From Roseburia sp. AF12-17LB (GTDB lineage Bacteria > Bacillota > Clostridia > Lachnospirales > Lachnospiraceae): a DNA stretch of 64,000 nt. Shown piece by piece: positions 1 through 7,284 of this stretch; position 1 is the stretch's first letter; each line of letters begins with the position of its first letter. Below the pieces are notes generated by a model, which worked only from the letters and a program-made list of their open reading frames with translations, was not told where the DNA came from and ran no database searches. The DNA is taken from NCBI RefSeq assembly GCF_003479605.1, contig NZ_QUHR01000001.1, positions 248,001 through 312,000 of the forward strand, in the 5' to 3' direction. Position numbers and translations under genes: made by a program.

Positions 1-290
1 TAAACCGTGTGATTTTAAAAGAAATGAAGACCGTAAAAGAACAGATTGATTCCTGTCCGGCAGAAAGAACAGATTTACTTGCGGAATATCAGCAGCGTTA
101 TGACATTATGAGCGAATATGCACCGGCAATGCTTTCTGAGGAAGAAGTACGTAAGATTCTGACAGAAAAATTTGCAGATGTCATTGCAACCAAAAATAAA
201 GGTCAGATTATGAAAACAGTTATGCCGGAGTTAAAAGGTAAGGCAGATGGTAAATTAATCGGACAGGTTGTAGCAGAGCTTTGCAAATAG
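1..290 (+). CDS. yqeY: GatB/YqeY domain protein, C-terminal part (cut by left edge)
   Basis: The window opens inside this gene: the frame is open from base 3 to the TAG at 288-290, about 95 residues of a family usually near 148. What is visible is the family's C-terminal half: a helical stretch ending YAPAMLSEEEV, then the conserved KTVMPELKGKADGKL segment and a short last helix. A GTG at 9 could pass for a start, but the codons before it still fit the family, so the real start lies to the left. YqeY proteins resemble the tRNA-binding tail of GatB; their exact role is not settled. The next gene begins 8 bp later, so the two are probably co-transcribed. Confidence 0.85.
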   Translation, partial: NRVILKEMKTVKEQIDSCPAERTDLLAEYQQRYDIMSEYAPAMLSEEEVRKILTEKFADVIATKNKGQIMKTVMPELKGKADGKLIGQVVAELCK

Positions 291-298
291 GATAGTGT

Positions 299-964
299 AT
301 GAGTGAAAATAAATCACAGAAGAAGCGCATATGGTTCATTACAATACTGATTCTACTGGTACTGTTATTAATCAGTCTCTTTGTTTCCGAACGAAGGGGG
401 AAGATTGTATACAGGGAGTATCTTTCCGAAGATATCCTGACAGTAGATGGAGAAAAACTGCAGCTTGGGGATCTGGCAATGTATATCGCTTATGAGGAAC
501 TGAAGGTAGAAGATGAGGCAGCAGCCTATGACTATTATGATACGAATAAGTATTGGAATCTTCATACCAGTGGAAGGTTTGTAAAAGAAGTGGCAAAGAC
601 CCATGTCATCGAAATGGCAGTACATGATGAAATCTTTTACCGGCAGGCAATGGCAGAGAAACTGACGCTGGATGAAAAAGAAGAAGAACAGCTTTGCAGC
701 CGTCAGGAGGATTTCTGGACGGATATGACAGAGGAACAGCAGGAAAGACTGGGCGTTGATAAAGCAGAGATAGATCGTCAGTTAGAGAAAGCTGCACTGG
801 CACAGAAATATCAGAATCAGATAGCAGCAGAGAATAACAGTGATTTTGACGGTTACAGTGCCGGGGCAGAGCCATATGAGCAGATTTTAAAAGAACATAA
901 GTATAAACTGAATGAGAAGCTCTGGGACAGAGTGGATTTTGGGAATATCATATTGAATCATTAG
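299..964 (+). CDS. Membrane-anchored protein with extracytoplasmic helical domain, function unknown
   Basis: 221 residues. A basic N-terminus (residues 1-11) is followed by one strongly hydrophobic segment (about 12-30) and then a long, acidic, helix-rich domain, the pattern of a type II membrane protein or uncleaved signal anchor. There is no lipobox cysteine. The helical part (about 60-190, rich in E, Q, K and Y) is reminiscent of SurA/PrsA-type chaperone N-domains, which is only a suggestion from overall pattern; no PPIase domain follows. It lies 8 bp after the YqeY gene and 17 bp before the methionine aminopeptidase gene, all on one strand, so an operon is likely. ATG at 299 is the only good start. 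Confidence 0.7.
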   Translation: MSENKSQKKRIWFITILILLVLLLISLFVSERRGKIVYREYLSEDILTVDGEKLQLGDLAMYIAYEELKVEDEAAAYDYYDTNKYWNLHTSGRFVKEVAKTHVIEMAVHDEIFYRQAMAEKLTLDEKEEEQLCSRQEDFWTDMTEEQQERLGVDKAEIDRQLEKAALAQKYQNQIAAENNSDFDGYSAGAEPYEQILKEHKYKLNEKLWDRVDFGNIILNH

Positions 965-981
965 AATGGAAGGAAATAGAA

Positions 982-1857
982 ATGTCTGTAAAAATAGGTA
1001 GAAATGATCCCTGCTGGTGTGGCAGTGGAAGAAAGTATAAGACATGCCATCAGTCATTTGATGAGAAGATTGAAAAGTATCGTGAGGCAGGCTGTATTGT
1101 GCCAACCCATGATTTGATTAAGACACCGAAGGATATCGAAGGTATCAGGGAAAGTGCCAAAATTAATGTGGCAGTACTGGATTATGTGGCTGAGCATATC
1201 AAAGCCGGCATGAGTACAGAAGAAATTGACCGTATGGTATATGAGAAAACAACAGCTATGGGTGGAATCCCGGCACCACTTAATTATCAGGGATTTCCGA
1301 AGAGCGTCTGTACGTCAATTAATGAAGAGGTATGCCATGGTATTCCATCGGAGGATATTATTTTAAAGGATGGCGATATCATTAATGTGGATGTTTCCAC
1401 AATATTAGATGGATATTTTTCTGATTCCTCCAGAATGTTTCTGATTGGAGATGTCAGTGAAGAAAAGAAGCGTCTTGTCCAGGTAACGAAAGAATGTGTG
1501 GAAGAAGGCTTAAAAGCGGTAAAACCATGGGGCTTTTTAGGAGATATGGGGCAGGCAGTGCATGACCATGCTTATGAAAATGGCTATACTATCGTAAGAG
1601 AAATCGGTGGACATGGTGTTGGAAAAGAATTCCACGAAGAGCCATGGGTTGGCTATCACAGCAAGAGAGGAACCGAGATGCTCTTAGTTCCGGGCATGAT
1701 GTTTACGATTGAGCCAATGGTAAATATGGGAAAAGAAGCTATCTACATAGATGATGAAAATAACTGGACCGTGTATACAGAAGACGGACTTCCAAGTGCC
1801 CAGTGGGAGATTCAGGTTCTGGTAACCGAAGAGGGAACCGAAGTTATTTCCTGGTAG
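982..1857 (+). CDS. map: Type I methionine aminopeptidase with N-terminal SEC-C zinc motif
   Basis: 291 residues. It removes the initiator methionine from nascent cytosolic proteins. Residues 6-25 form a SEC-C motif (GRNDPCWCGSGRKYKTCH), a small zinc-binding extension also seen at the SecA C-terminus and in a subset of Clostridia MetAPs. The pita-bread catalytic domain follows, with the five metal ligands visible in family context: the Asp in INVDVS, the Asp in FSDSSRMF, the His in GGHGVGKEFHE, the Glu in FTIEPMV and the Glu in QWEIQVLVTE. The length fits a class with this extension (plain type I enzymes are about 250). The start at 982 follows a GGAAGG-like site and keeps the SEC-C motif complete. 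It is the last gene of the rightward run; plsY faces it from the right. Confidence 0.95.
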   Translation: MSVKIGRNDPCWCGSGRKYKTCHQSFDEKIEKYREAGCIVPTHDLIKTPKDIEGIRESAKINVAVLDYVAEHIKAGMSTEEIDRMVYEKTTAMGGIPAPLNYQGFPKSVCTSINEEVCHGIPSEDIILKDGDIINVDVSTILDGYFSDSSRMFLIGDVSEEKKRLVQVTKECVEEGLKAVKPWGFLGDMGQAVHDHAYENGYTIVREIGGHGVGKEFHEEPWVGYHSKRGTEMLLVPGMMFTIEPMVNMGKEAIYIDDENNWTVYTEDGLPSAQWEIQVLVTEEGTEVISW

Positions 1858-1873
1858 GTATCTCTTAAAAAAG

Positions 1874-2506
1874 CTATTTTTGAAAGAAAAACCGGATGGA
1901 AAGTTTCTCATTCTGGTAAGCGCAAAGATGCTTATAGATAACAAGCAGTGCAATTCCAAGGCAGGCAAAGTCAATGGAGAGAACCGGCACAAAGAGAAAG
2001 ACCAGAAGGCAGAATACGCCAAAGGTAATAATGGACCGGAAAAGATGTGGCCGGATAATTAAGACCACAGAAAAAAGAATATAAGCAGCAGCAAGGAAAA
2101 GAACCGGAAGAACAACCGGAAAGATTCCAAGCAGTACACCAAAGGAGACGGCAATGGCTTTGCCGCCTTTTTTGTTACTGTTTTTCGGATGAAACTGCAA
2201 TGGGAACGCATGTCCGAGAACCGGTGCTATCAGAATCGGAATCATGTGTGGAGTGTCAATATCCAATGTCCGTAGGGCGAGTACGACCGGGAAAAAGCCC
2301 TTGAAAAGTTCCAAAAGGAGCGCAAGAATACCAGCCCGGAATCCGCCGTACACAAAGGCATTGGCAGTGCCGGGATTTCCATCCGGACTTAATGCACAGA
2401 TATCTTTCTGGAATAATATCTTTGGAATCCAGTAGGCATAGAGTATGCTGCCGCTGAGATAGCCGGCGATGGAAAAAAAGATGCAGGTGATAATTGATTG
2501 GTTCAT
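1874..2506 (-). CDS. plsY: Glycerol-3-phosphate acyltransferase PlsY-like
   Basis: 210 residues and several membrane helices. PlsY transfers an acyl group from acyl-phosphate to glycerol-3-phosphate, the first step of phospholipid synthesis. Family signatures are present: SPDGNPGTANAF (residues about 39-50, matching the GSGNPGATN loop), a LELFKG segment, and GHAFPLQF followed by KKGGKAIA (matching GHxFPxxxxFKGGKG). The second motif is stretched and the first has SPDGNP rather than SGNP, so this is a divergent family member; a second, canonical plsY may exist elsewhere. It faces map tail to tail with a 16-bp gap. Upstream, on its own strand, lies the long palindromic element at 2525-3066. Confidence 0.85.
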   Translation of the reverse strand: MNQSIITCIFFSIAGYLSGSILYAYWIPKILFQKDICALSPDGNPGTANAFVYGGFRAGILALLLELFKGFFPVVLALRTLDIDTPHMIPILIAPVLGHAFPLQFHPKNSNKKGGKAIAVSFGVLLGIFPVVLPVLFLAAAYILFSVVLIIRPHLFRSIITFGVFCLLVFLFVPVLSIDFACLGIALLVIYKHLCAYQNEKLSIRFFFQK

Positions 2507-2524
2507 ATAAAGGCTCCTTTTCTT

Positions 2525-3066
2525 TTCGATAAACAGGTGATTGCGGAAGGAGATAGATTTTGTATAAAGGAATTTTGCGGTATTCCATATGCATTGATTT
2601 TCCGATGATGAAATACCACCGTTCTAAGTAGTTCATTTTTCTTTTTCTGATAAAAACAGTCTTTTCCATGTTTAACAGAATCCTGGTACTGTTCGTCAAA
2701 GTGCGGATGCCTGGTAAGGACTGTTAGGGGCACTTGGAATTTCGTCTGGCAACAGGCAACGCTGGTACAGGGATGTACCAGCGAGGCACAGTTGAACATG
2801 GATGTGAATTTGTGCCGGTTGCCAGATGAAAATAGTATGATGTCGAAATTCCTAGTGCCCCTTGCAGGCTTTATGTGGCATCCGCTTTTGACGGACAGTG
2901 CCGAGATTCTGTCAAAGCAAGCGAAAAGACAGTTTATAATCAAGAAAAATGAACCACTAAGAATGGTTGGCATTTCACATCCAGGAAAATCAGATGTACA
3001 TGGAATGCCACAAAATTTCCTATTAAAATCTTTTCTCCTGCTTCCGCAATCACTTGTTTGAATAAA
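2525..3066. repeat. Long palindromic element A (about 540 bp, two arms of about 250 bp)
   Basis: The two halves are imperfect reverse complements over nearly the full length: the left end from 2531 (AAACAGGTGATTGCGGAAG) matches the complement of 3042-3059, and the match continues inward with small indels. Near the centre is a perfect hairpin GCTGGTAC-AGGGAT-GTACCAGC (2761-2782), then a second hairpin closed by GGCACA/TGTGCC with loop core ACATGGATGT, then GTTGCC pairing back with GGCAAC. The whole gap between plsY and the glycosyltransferase gene is taken up by it. A related copy is at 17764-18141. It could be a non-autonomous mobile element or a structured RNA. Open frames inside it look like by-products of the palindrome. 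Confidence 0.8.
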
Positions 3067-3077
3067 AGCAATTGTCG

Positions 3078-4193
3078 TTATTTTTCAGACAGTGATTCTA
3101 ACAGGTCCACAATGCGTTCTGCTGCATCGGATTTCTGCTCCCGGAGCTGTGCGGTATGCATTTCCTCCTGTAAATCATGGCTTCGCATCAGCAGCTTTCC
3201 AAGGCGAATCTGTTCTATCATGTATTTAGAGGCATAGGAAATACCACGGTCTACGAAAAATGCACTGTTTGCGGTTTCGCAGCCTGGAATCGGTGCGGTA
3301 TGGATAGTTGGGATTCCCTTTACTAAAGTTTCAGTGGAAGTAAGTCCGCCCGGCTTGGTAAAGATGACATCACAGGCATCCATATAAAGGGAAACATGTC
3401 TGGTGTAGCCTAAGACATGAACCCGCGGGCAATGTCTGAATTCTTTGGTGAGAACAGACTGTAATTTCTTATTGTTTCCGCAGATAATTACAATGTGTTC
3501 GTCATTTTTACACTGCTTATAAAGTGCCATGGCAAAGACTGCAAGCTTTCCAAATCCCATACTTCCACTCATAATGAGAAAGGTAGGAGCATCAGCATCT
3601 AGGTGGCATTTGCGGCGGGCAATGTCCTTTGGTGTATGCTTGGCAAAGGCGTGGCGCACCGGAATACCGTAAGGCAGTAATTTTTCCTTTGGAACACCGC
3701 GTTTTATATATTCGTCTACTAAATCCTCATGGGGAATAACATAGTAGTCGCAGTTGGTTTCCTCCCAGAAAGGGATGCAGGCATAATCGGTTCCGATAGC
3801 GACTGCTTTTACCGGCAGCATGTTGTGTTTCTTCATATAAGTAATGGTCTCTGCCGGGTAAAGGTGCGGCATCACCACAATGTCATAATTTCCTTCTTCG
3901 ATGAGGGATGCAAGCGGTTTCGCCAGCTTTGCATTTGCCCAGTAAACCGGAGATTTGAAATGGCGGTTACTGATAAGCATTCCCAGCTTATAAATGAAAC
4001 CGAAAAACCACGGCAGATGCTTTACAATTCCAATATAAAGTCCGCTGATAAGGCGTGAAGTATGTCTTTTGCCAAGCTGCATGGCATCGACAAAATTTAC
4101 TTCGTGTCCCCTTGCCAGAGCTGCTTCTTCCACGGCATGACCGGCGGCGTTATGTCCTTCTCCTGTGTTGCAGGATAAAATCAGAATTTTCAC
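3078..4193 (-). CDS. MGDG-synthase/MurG-like glycosyltransferase (GT-B fold, GT28)
   Basis: 371 residues from a GTG start at 4193, chosen because AAAGGGG lies just upstream and because the family's first strand (VKILILSCNTGEGHN) begins there; the longer open frame to 4295 adds residues unlike the family. The N-terminal domain has the GEGHN nucleotide-sugar loop region (about 10-15) and the C-terminal donor-binding domain has MSGSMGFGK, then DVIFTKPGGLTSTETLVKG. Proteins of this family glycosylate diacylglycerol to make mono- or diglucosyl lipids, acting at the inner face of the membrane. The gene is alone on its strand between apt (divergent) and the palindromic element; plsY, another lipid gene, follows in the same direction. 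Confidence 0.88.
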   Translation of the reverse strand: MKILILSCNTGEGHNAAGHAVEEAALARGHEVNFVDAMQLGKRHTSRLISGLYIGIVKHLPWFFGFIYKLGMLISNRHFKSPVYWANAKLAKPLASLIEEGNYDIVVMPHLYPAETITYMKKHNMLPVKAVAIGTDYACIPFWEETNCDYYVIPHEDLVDEYIKRGVPKEKLLPYGIPVRHAFAKHTPKDIARRKCHLDADAPTFLIMSGSMGFGKLAVFAMALYKQCKNDEHIVIICGNNKKLQSVLTKEFRHCPRVHVLGYTRHVSLYMDACDVIFTKPGGLTSTETLVKGIPTIHTAPIPGCETANSAFFVDRGISYASKYMIEQIRLGKLLMRSHDLQEEMHTAQLREQKSDAAERIVDLLESLSEK

Positions 4194-4310
4194 AAAAAAT
4201 CCCCTTTCCGAACTTTTCTTTCGTATAGAACATCTTAATATATTTGCAATAAAATAGCAACTTTTCATAAAAAATTGTAACGAAAAACTTAACATTTTAT
4301 AAAAAATTGC

Positions 4311-4339
4311 TTGTATTTCTGGCAGTATAAATTTATAAT
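4311..4339 (+). promoter_or_regulatory. Sigma-A type promoter of apt
   Basis: A -35 TTGTAT (4311-4316) is separated by 17 bp from a perfect -10 TATAAT (4334-4339). It lies about 50 bp before the apt start and on the correct strand. The stretch before it is A+T rich. Confidence 0.7.
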
Positions 4340-4391
4340 AAAAAGGTGTTTTTTAAAACAGAGGGCAGTAAATAGAAAGAAGGGTATTAAG

Positions 4392-4916
4392 ATGAAAAAA
4401 ATAGAAGAATATGTAAGAAGTATACCGGATTTCCCGGAACCGGGAATCATTTTCAGGGACATTACTTCCGTATTGCAGGATGCAGATGGACTTCAGCTTG
4501 CAATAGATTCCATGATTAAGCTTTTAGATGGTGTGGACTATGATGTAGTTGCCGGTACAGAATCCAGAGGGTTCATTTTCGGAGTACCAATTGCTTACGA
4601 AATGCATAAACCGTTTGTACCGGTTCGTAAAAAAGGAAAATTACCATGTGAGACCATTTCACAGTCTTATGATTTAGAGTATGGACAGGCTACCATTGAG
4701 ATGCACAAGGATTCCATCAAACCGGGGCAGAAGGTTGTGTTAGTAGATGACTTAATCGCAACCGGCGGAACCATTGAAGCTGCTATCAAATTAGTAGAGC
4801 AGCTTGGCGGTGAAGTAGTCAAAGTCATTTTCTTAATGGAACTGGCTGGATTAAAGGGAAGAGAACGTTTGAAGGGTTATGATGTTGCTTCTGTAATTAC
4901 ATATGAAGGAAAATAA
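4392..4916 (+). CDS. apt: Adenine phosphoribosyltransferase
   Basis: 174 residues from ATG 4392, preceded by GAAAGAAGGG; the longer open frame from 4311 runs through the promoter and is rejected. The enzyme makes AMP from adenine and PRPP in the cytosol (purine salvage). The PRPP-binding signature VVLVDDLIATGGT is at about residues 116-128, and the N-terminal IPDFPEPGIIFRDITSVL and the AGTESRGFIFG flexible-loop region are typical of Apt. Full length for the family. The purine permease gene follows 79 bp later on the same strand, which fits an uptake-and-salvage unit; a small hairpin GCCAG-AGAGG-CTGGC (4948-4962) lies between them. Confidence 0.97.
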   Translation: MKKIEEYVRSIPDFPEPGIIFRDITSVLQDADGLQLAIDSMIKLLDGVDYDVVAGTESRGFIFGVPIAYEMHKPFVPVRKKGKLPCETISQSYDLEYGQATIEMHKDSIKPGQKVVLVDDLIATGGTIEAAIKLVEQLGGEVVKVIFLMELAGLKGRERLKGYDVASVITYEGK

Positions 4917-4995
4917 TTTACAGAAGAGAAGTTTACCATGACTTATTGCCAGAGAGGCTGGCTTTAGGTATAAAAAACAATTTGGAGGAAGAAAA

Positions 4996-6354
4996 ATGTT
5001 AGAGAAAATGTTCAAATTCAAAGAGAACAACACTAACGTCAAGACAGAAGTAATTGCAGGTCTTACCACATTTATGACAATGGCTTACATCCTGGCAGTT
5101 AACCCGAACCTGTTATCTGCTGCTGGCATGGATCCTACTGCAGTTCTGATTGCAACCTGTCTTGCATCCTTTATCGGAACACTTGCAATGGCTTTGATGG
5201 CTAATTATCCATTCGCATTAGCTCCTGGTATGGGATTGAATGCATATTTCGCATTTACAGTATGTGGAAATATGGGTTATGACTGGAGAGTCGCTTTAAT
5301 GGCAGTGTTCATTGAAGGTATCATCTTTATCGTACTTTCACTGACCAACGTACGTGAGGCAATTTTCAATGCCATTCCTGCTACACTGAAAAAAGGTGTA
5401 AGTGCCGGTATTGGTCTGTTTATTGCTTTCATCGGTTTACAGGGTGCTCACATTGTTGTTGACAACAGCACTACTTTATTATCTTATGTTAAATTTACAG
5501 AGAATTGGCATACAGAAGGAATCTGTGCTTTACTTGCACTGATTGGTTTAATTCTTACCATCATTTTATATGTAAAGAATGTAAAAGGTTCCATCCTTAT
5601 CGGAATCCTTGCTACATGGATTCTTGGTATGATCTGCCAGGCGGCAGGCATCTATCAGATTGATGCAGAAGCTGGATTCTATTCTTTATATCCTACATTT
5701 GCAATGACAGACTTCACCAAAATCGGAGAAACCTTTGGACAGTGTTTCAAAGCTGACTTTACCGGTGTAGGTATTGTTAACTTTATCGTAGTATTATTAT
5801 CCTTCTTATTTGTAGATATGTTTGATACCATCGGAACCTTAATCGGTGTTTCTGATAAAGCTGGTATGTTAGACAAAGAAGGAAAGCTTCCAAGAGTTAA
5901 AAATGCGTTATTAGCTGACGCTATCGCAACATCCGCTGGTGCTGTTCTTGGTACTTCTACAACCACAACTTTCGTAGAGAGTTCTGCTGGTGTAGGTGCA
6001 GGTGCCAGAACCGGTTTTGCATCTGTTGTAACCGGATTCATGTTCCTGATTGCAATCTTATTTGCACCAATCTTTACAGCAATCCCAGGATTTGCTACCG
6101 CTCCTGCATTAATCTTCGTTGGATTCCTTATGGTATCTGCAATCGTTAAGATTGACTTCAACGATGTTACAGAAGCAGCTCCTGCATACCTTTGCTTAAT
6201 TGCTATGCCTCTTATGTACAGCATTGCAGAAGGTATCGCAATCGGTGTTATCTCTTACGTTATCATCAACTTAATCTGTGGTAAAGTTAAGAAGATCACT
6301 CCACTGATGTATATTCTTGCAGTATTATTCATTTGTAAATATATCTTCCTGTAA
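4996..6354 (+). CDS. NCS2-family purine permease (AzgA/PbuG group)
   Basis: 452 residues, a polytopic membrane protein with about 12 hydrophobic segments. The group imports adenine, guanine or hypoxanthine with protons. Signatures seen: GLTTFMTMAYILAVNP near the N-terminus, ALAPGMGLNAYFAFTV (about 74-89), and GTSTTTTFVESSAGVGAGAR (about 319-338), the AzgA/PbuG substrate-site region. The start follows TTTGGAGGAAG with good spacing. It stands after apt in the same direction and is followed by a strong terminator. The exact purine cannot be told from sequence alone; the apt neighbour favours adenine or hypoxanthine. Confidence 0.93.
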   Translation: MLEKMFKFKENNTNVKTEVIAGLTTFMTMAYILAVNPNLLSAAGMDPTAVLIATCLASFIGTLAMALMANYPFALAPGMGLNAYFAFTVCGNMGYDWRVALMAVFIEGIIFIVLSLTNVREAIFNAIPATLKKGVSAGIGLFIAFIGLQGAHIVVDNSTTLLSYVKFTENWHTEGICALLALIGLILTIILYVKNVKGSILIGILATWILGMICQAAGIYQIDAEAGFYSLYPTFAMTDFTKIGETFGQCFKADFTGVGIVNFIVVLLSFLFVDMFDTIGTLIGVSDKAGMLDKEGKLPRVKNALLADAIATSAGAVLGTSTTTTFVESSAGVGAGARTGFASVVTGFMFLIAILFAPIFTAIPGFATAPALIFVGFLMVSAIVKIDFNDVTEAAPAYLCLIAMPLMYSIAEGIAIGVISYVIINLICGKVKKITPLMYILAVLFICKYIFL

Positions 6355-6386
6355 GAGGAGATTCAAAATTAAATAAAATAATTATG

Positions 6387-6427
6387 AAGAGCCAGATATC
6401 TTTGTTTTAAGGTATCTGGCTCTTTTA
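6387..6427 (+). terminator. Rho-independent terminator after the purine permease gene
   Basis: A perfect 12-bp stem (AAGAGCCAGATA at 6387-6398 with TATCTGGCTCTT at 6413-6424) is followed by a T-rich tail. It ends the apt-permease unit. Confidence 0.9.
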
Positions 6428-6552
6428 CTAATATTTGAGTGTTAAGACATCAGGATGGGGGCAAAATGAAGTAAGTTATGTTGTAATTGAAAAAATATAA
6501 ATGGTATTTTGCATAGTTGAAATTCCCTTCTCGTCAAAATCCACAAATTCAG

Positions 6553-6638
6553 GAAACTAATTTTGGTGATTCAGTTTCTTGTAACGGAAATCCCAAGGTG
6601 TTACAATTAAGGAAACCGAAAAACAAAAAGTAGTTTCC
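6553..6638. promoter_or_regulatory. Nested inverted repeats before the TetR gene, likely operator
   Basis: Three inverted repeats lie in the 110 bp before the TetR-type gene: GAAACT (6553-6558) with AGTTTC (6573-6578); TTGTAAC (6579-6585) with GTTACAA (6600-6606); and GGAAAC (6611-6616) with GTTTCC (6633-6638). GAAAC/GTTTC therefore occurs four times in alternating direction. This pattern fits an autoregulatory operator; no binding is proven. Confidence 0.55.
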
Positions 6639-6660
6639 ACAGAGAATAGGGGTAGTGAAC

Positions 6661-7224
6661 ATGGAATTGAGAGAAAAAATATTGCAGGGCACGATGCAGG
6701 CATTTAACCAGAAGGGATTGAAATTTACCATGGATGATATCGCCCACATTCTTGGTATCAGCAAGAAAACGATTTATCAGGTATTTGCAGATAAAGAGGC
6801 GTTATTTCTTGCCATGGTGGATTATCTGTTTGACTGCATCAAGGAAAGTGAACGGGAAGTTATGGCAGACGAAAGCCTTGGAACTTTAGAAAAAATACGG
6901 AAAATCTTAGGGGTAATGCCGGAGAGTTATAAGGAAATTGATTTCCGGCAGATGTATTTATTAAAAGATAAATTTCCGGAAATCTATCATCAGGTGGAAC
7001 TTCGGTTAGAGACCGGCTGGGAGACCACCATTGCGTTATTGGAACAGGGCATGGAGGAAGGCGTAATCCGCCGCATCAACATACCGGTTTTAAAGATGAT
7101 GCTGGAAGCCTCCTTAGAACAGTTCTTCCAAAGAGACATCCTGATTCAGAGCAAACTTTCCTATGGTGAGGCATTAGAGGAAGTAGTGAATATTCTGGTG
7201 GATGGAATTAACACGAGACAATAG
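6661..7224 (+). CDS. TetR/AcrR-family transcriptional regulator
   Basis: 187 residues from ATG 6661, chosen over a GTG two codons earlier because AGGGG sits 8 bp before it. The N-terminal DNA-binding domain is clear: FTMDDIAHILGISKKTIYQVFADKEALF (about residues 22-49). The C-terminal ligand domain is not diagnostic. It is the first gene of a rightward run ending with the GH36 gene, with repeats upstream that could be its own operator, so it probably controls itself and the galactoside genes. The natural inducer is unknown. Confidence 0.88.
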   Translation: MELREKILQGTMQAFNQKGLKFTMDDIAHILGISKKTIYQVFADKEALFLAMVDYLFDCIKESEREVMADESLGTLEKIRKILGVMPESYKEIDFRQMYLLKDKFPEIYHQVELRLETGWETTIALLEQGMEEGVIRRINIPVLKMMLEASLEQFFQRDILIQSKLSYGEALEEVVNILVDGINTRQ

Positions 7225-7284
7225 ACATGTGTGAATAGAGATGCATGAATAGAAATACACCAGTAGAAAGAGCGAGGAAAAGGT

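Noticed and set aside
2503..2973. Minus-strand frame of 156 codons, and plus-strand frame 2792-3061, inside palindromic element A
   Set aside because: Both follow from the palindrome having few stops; no ribosome site and no domain.
4917..4995. Riboswitch before the purine permease
   Set aside because: The gap is 79 bp with one short hairpin; too small for a guanine or PRPP riboswitch.
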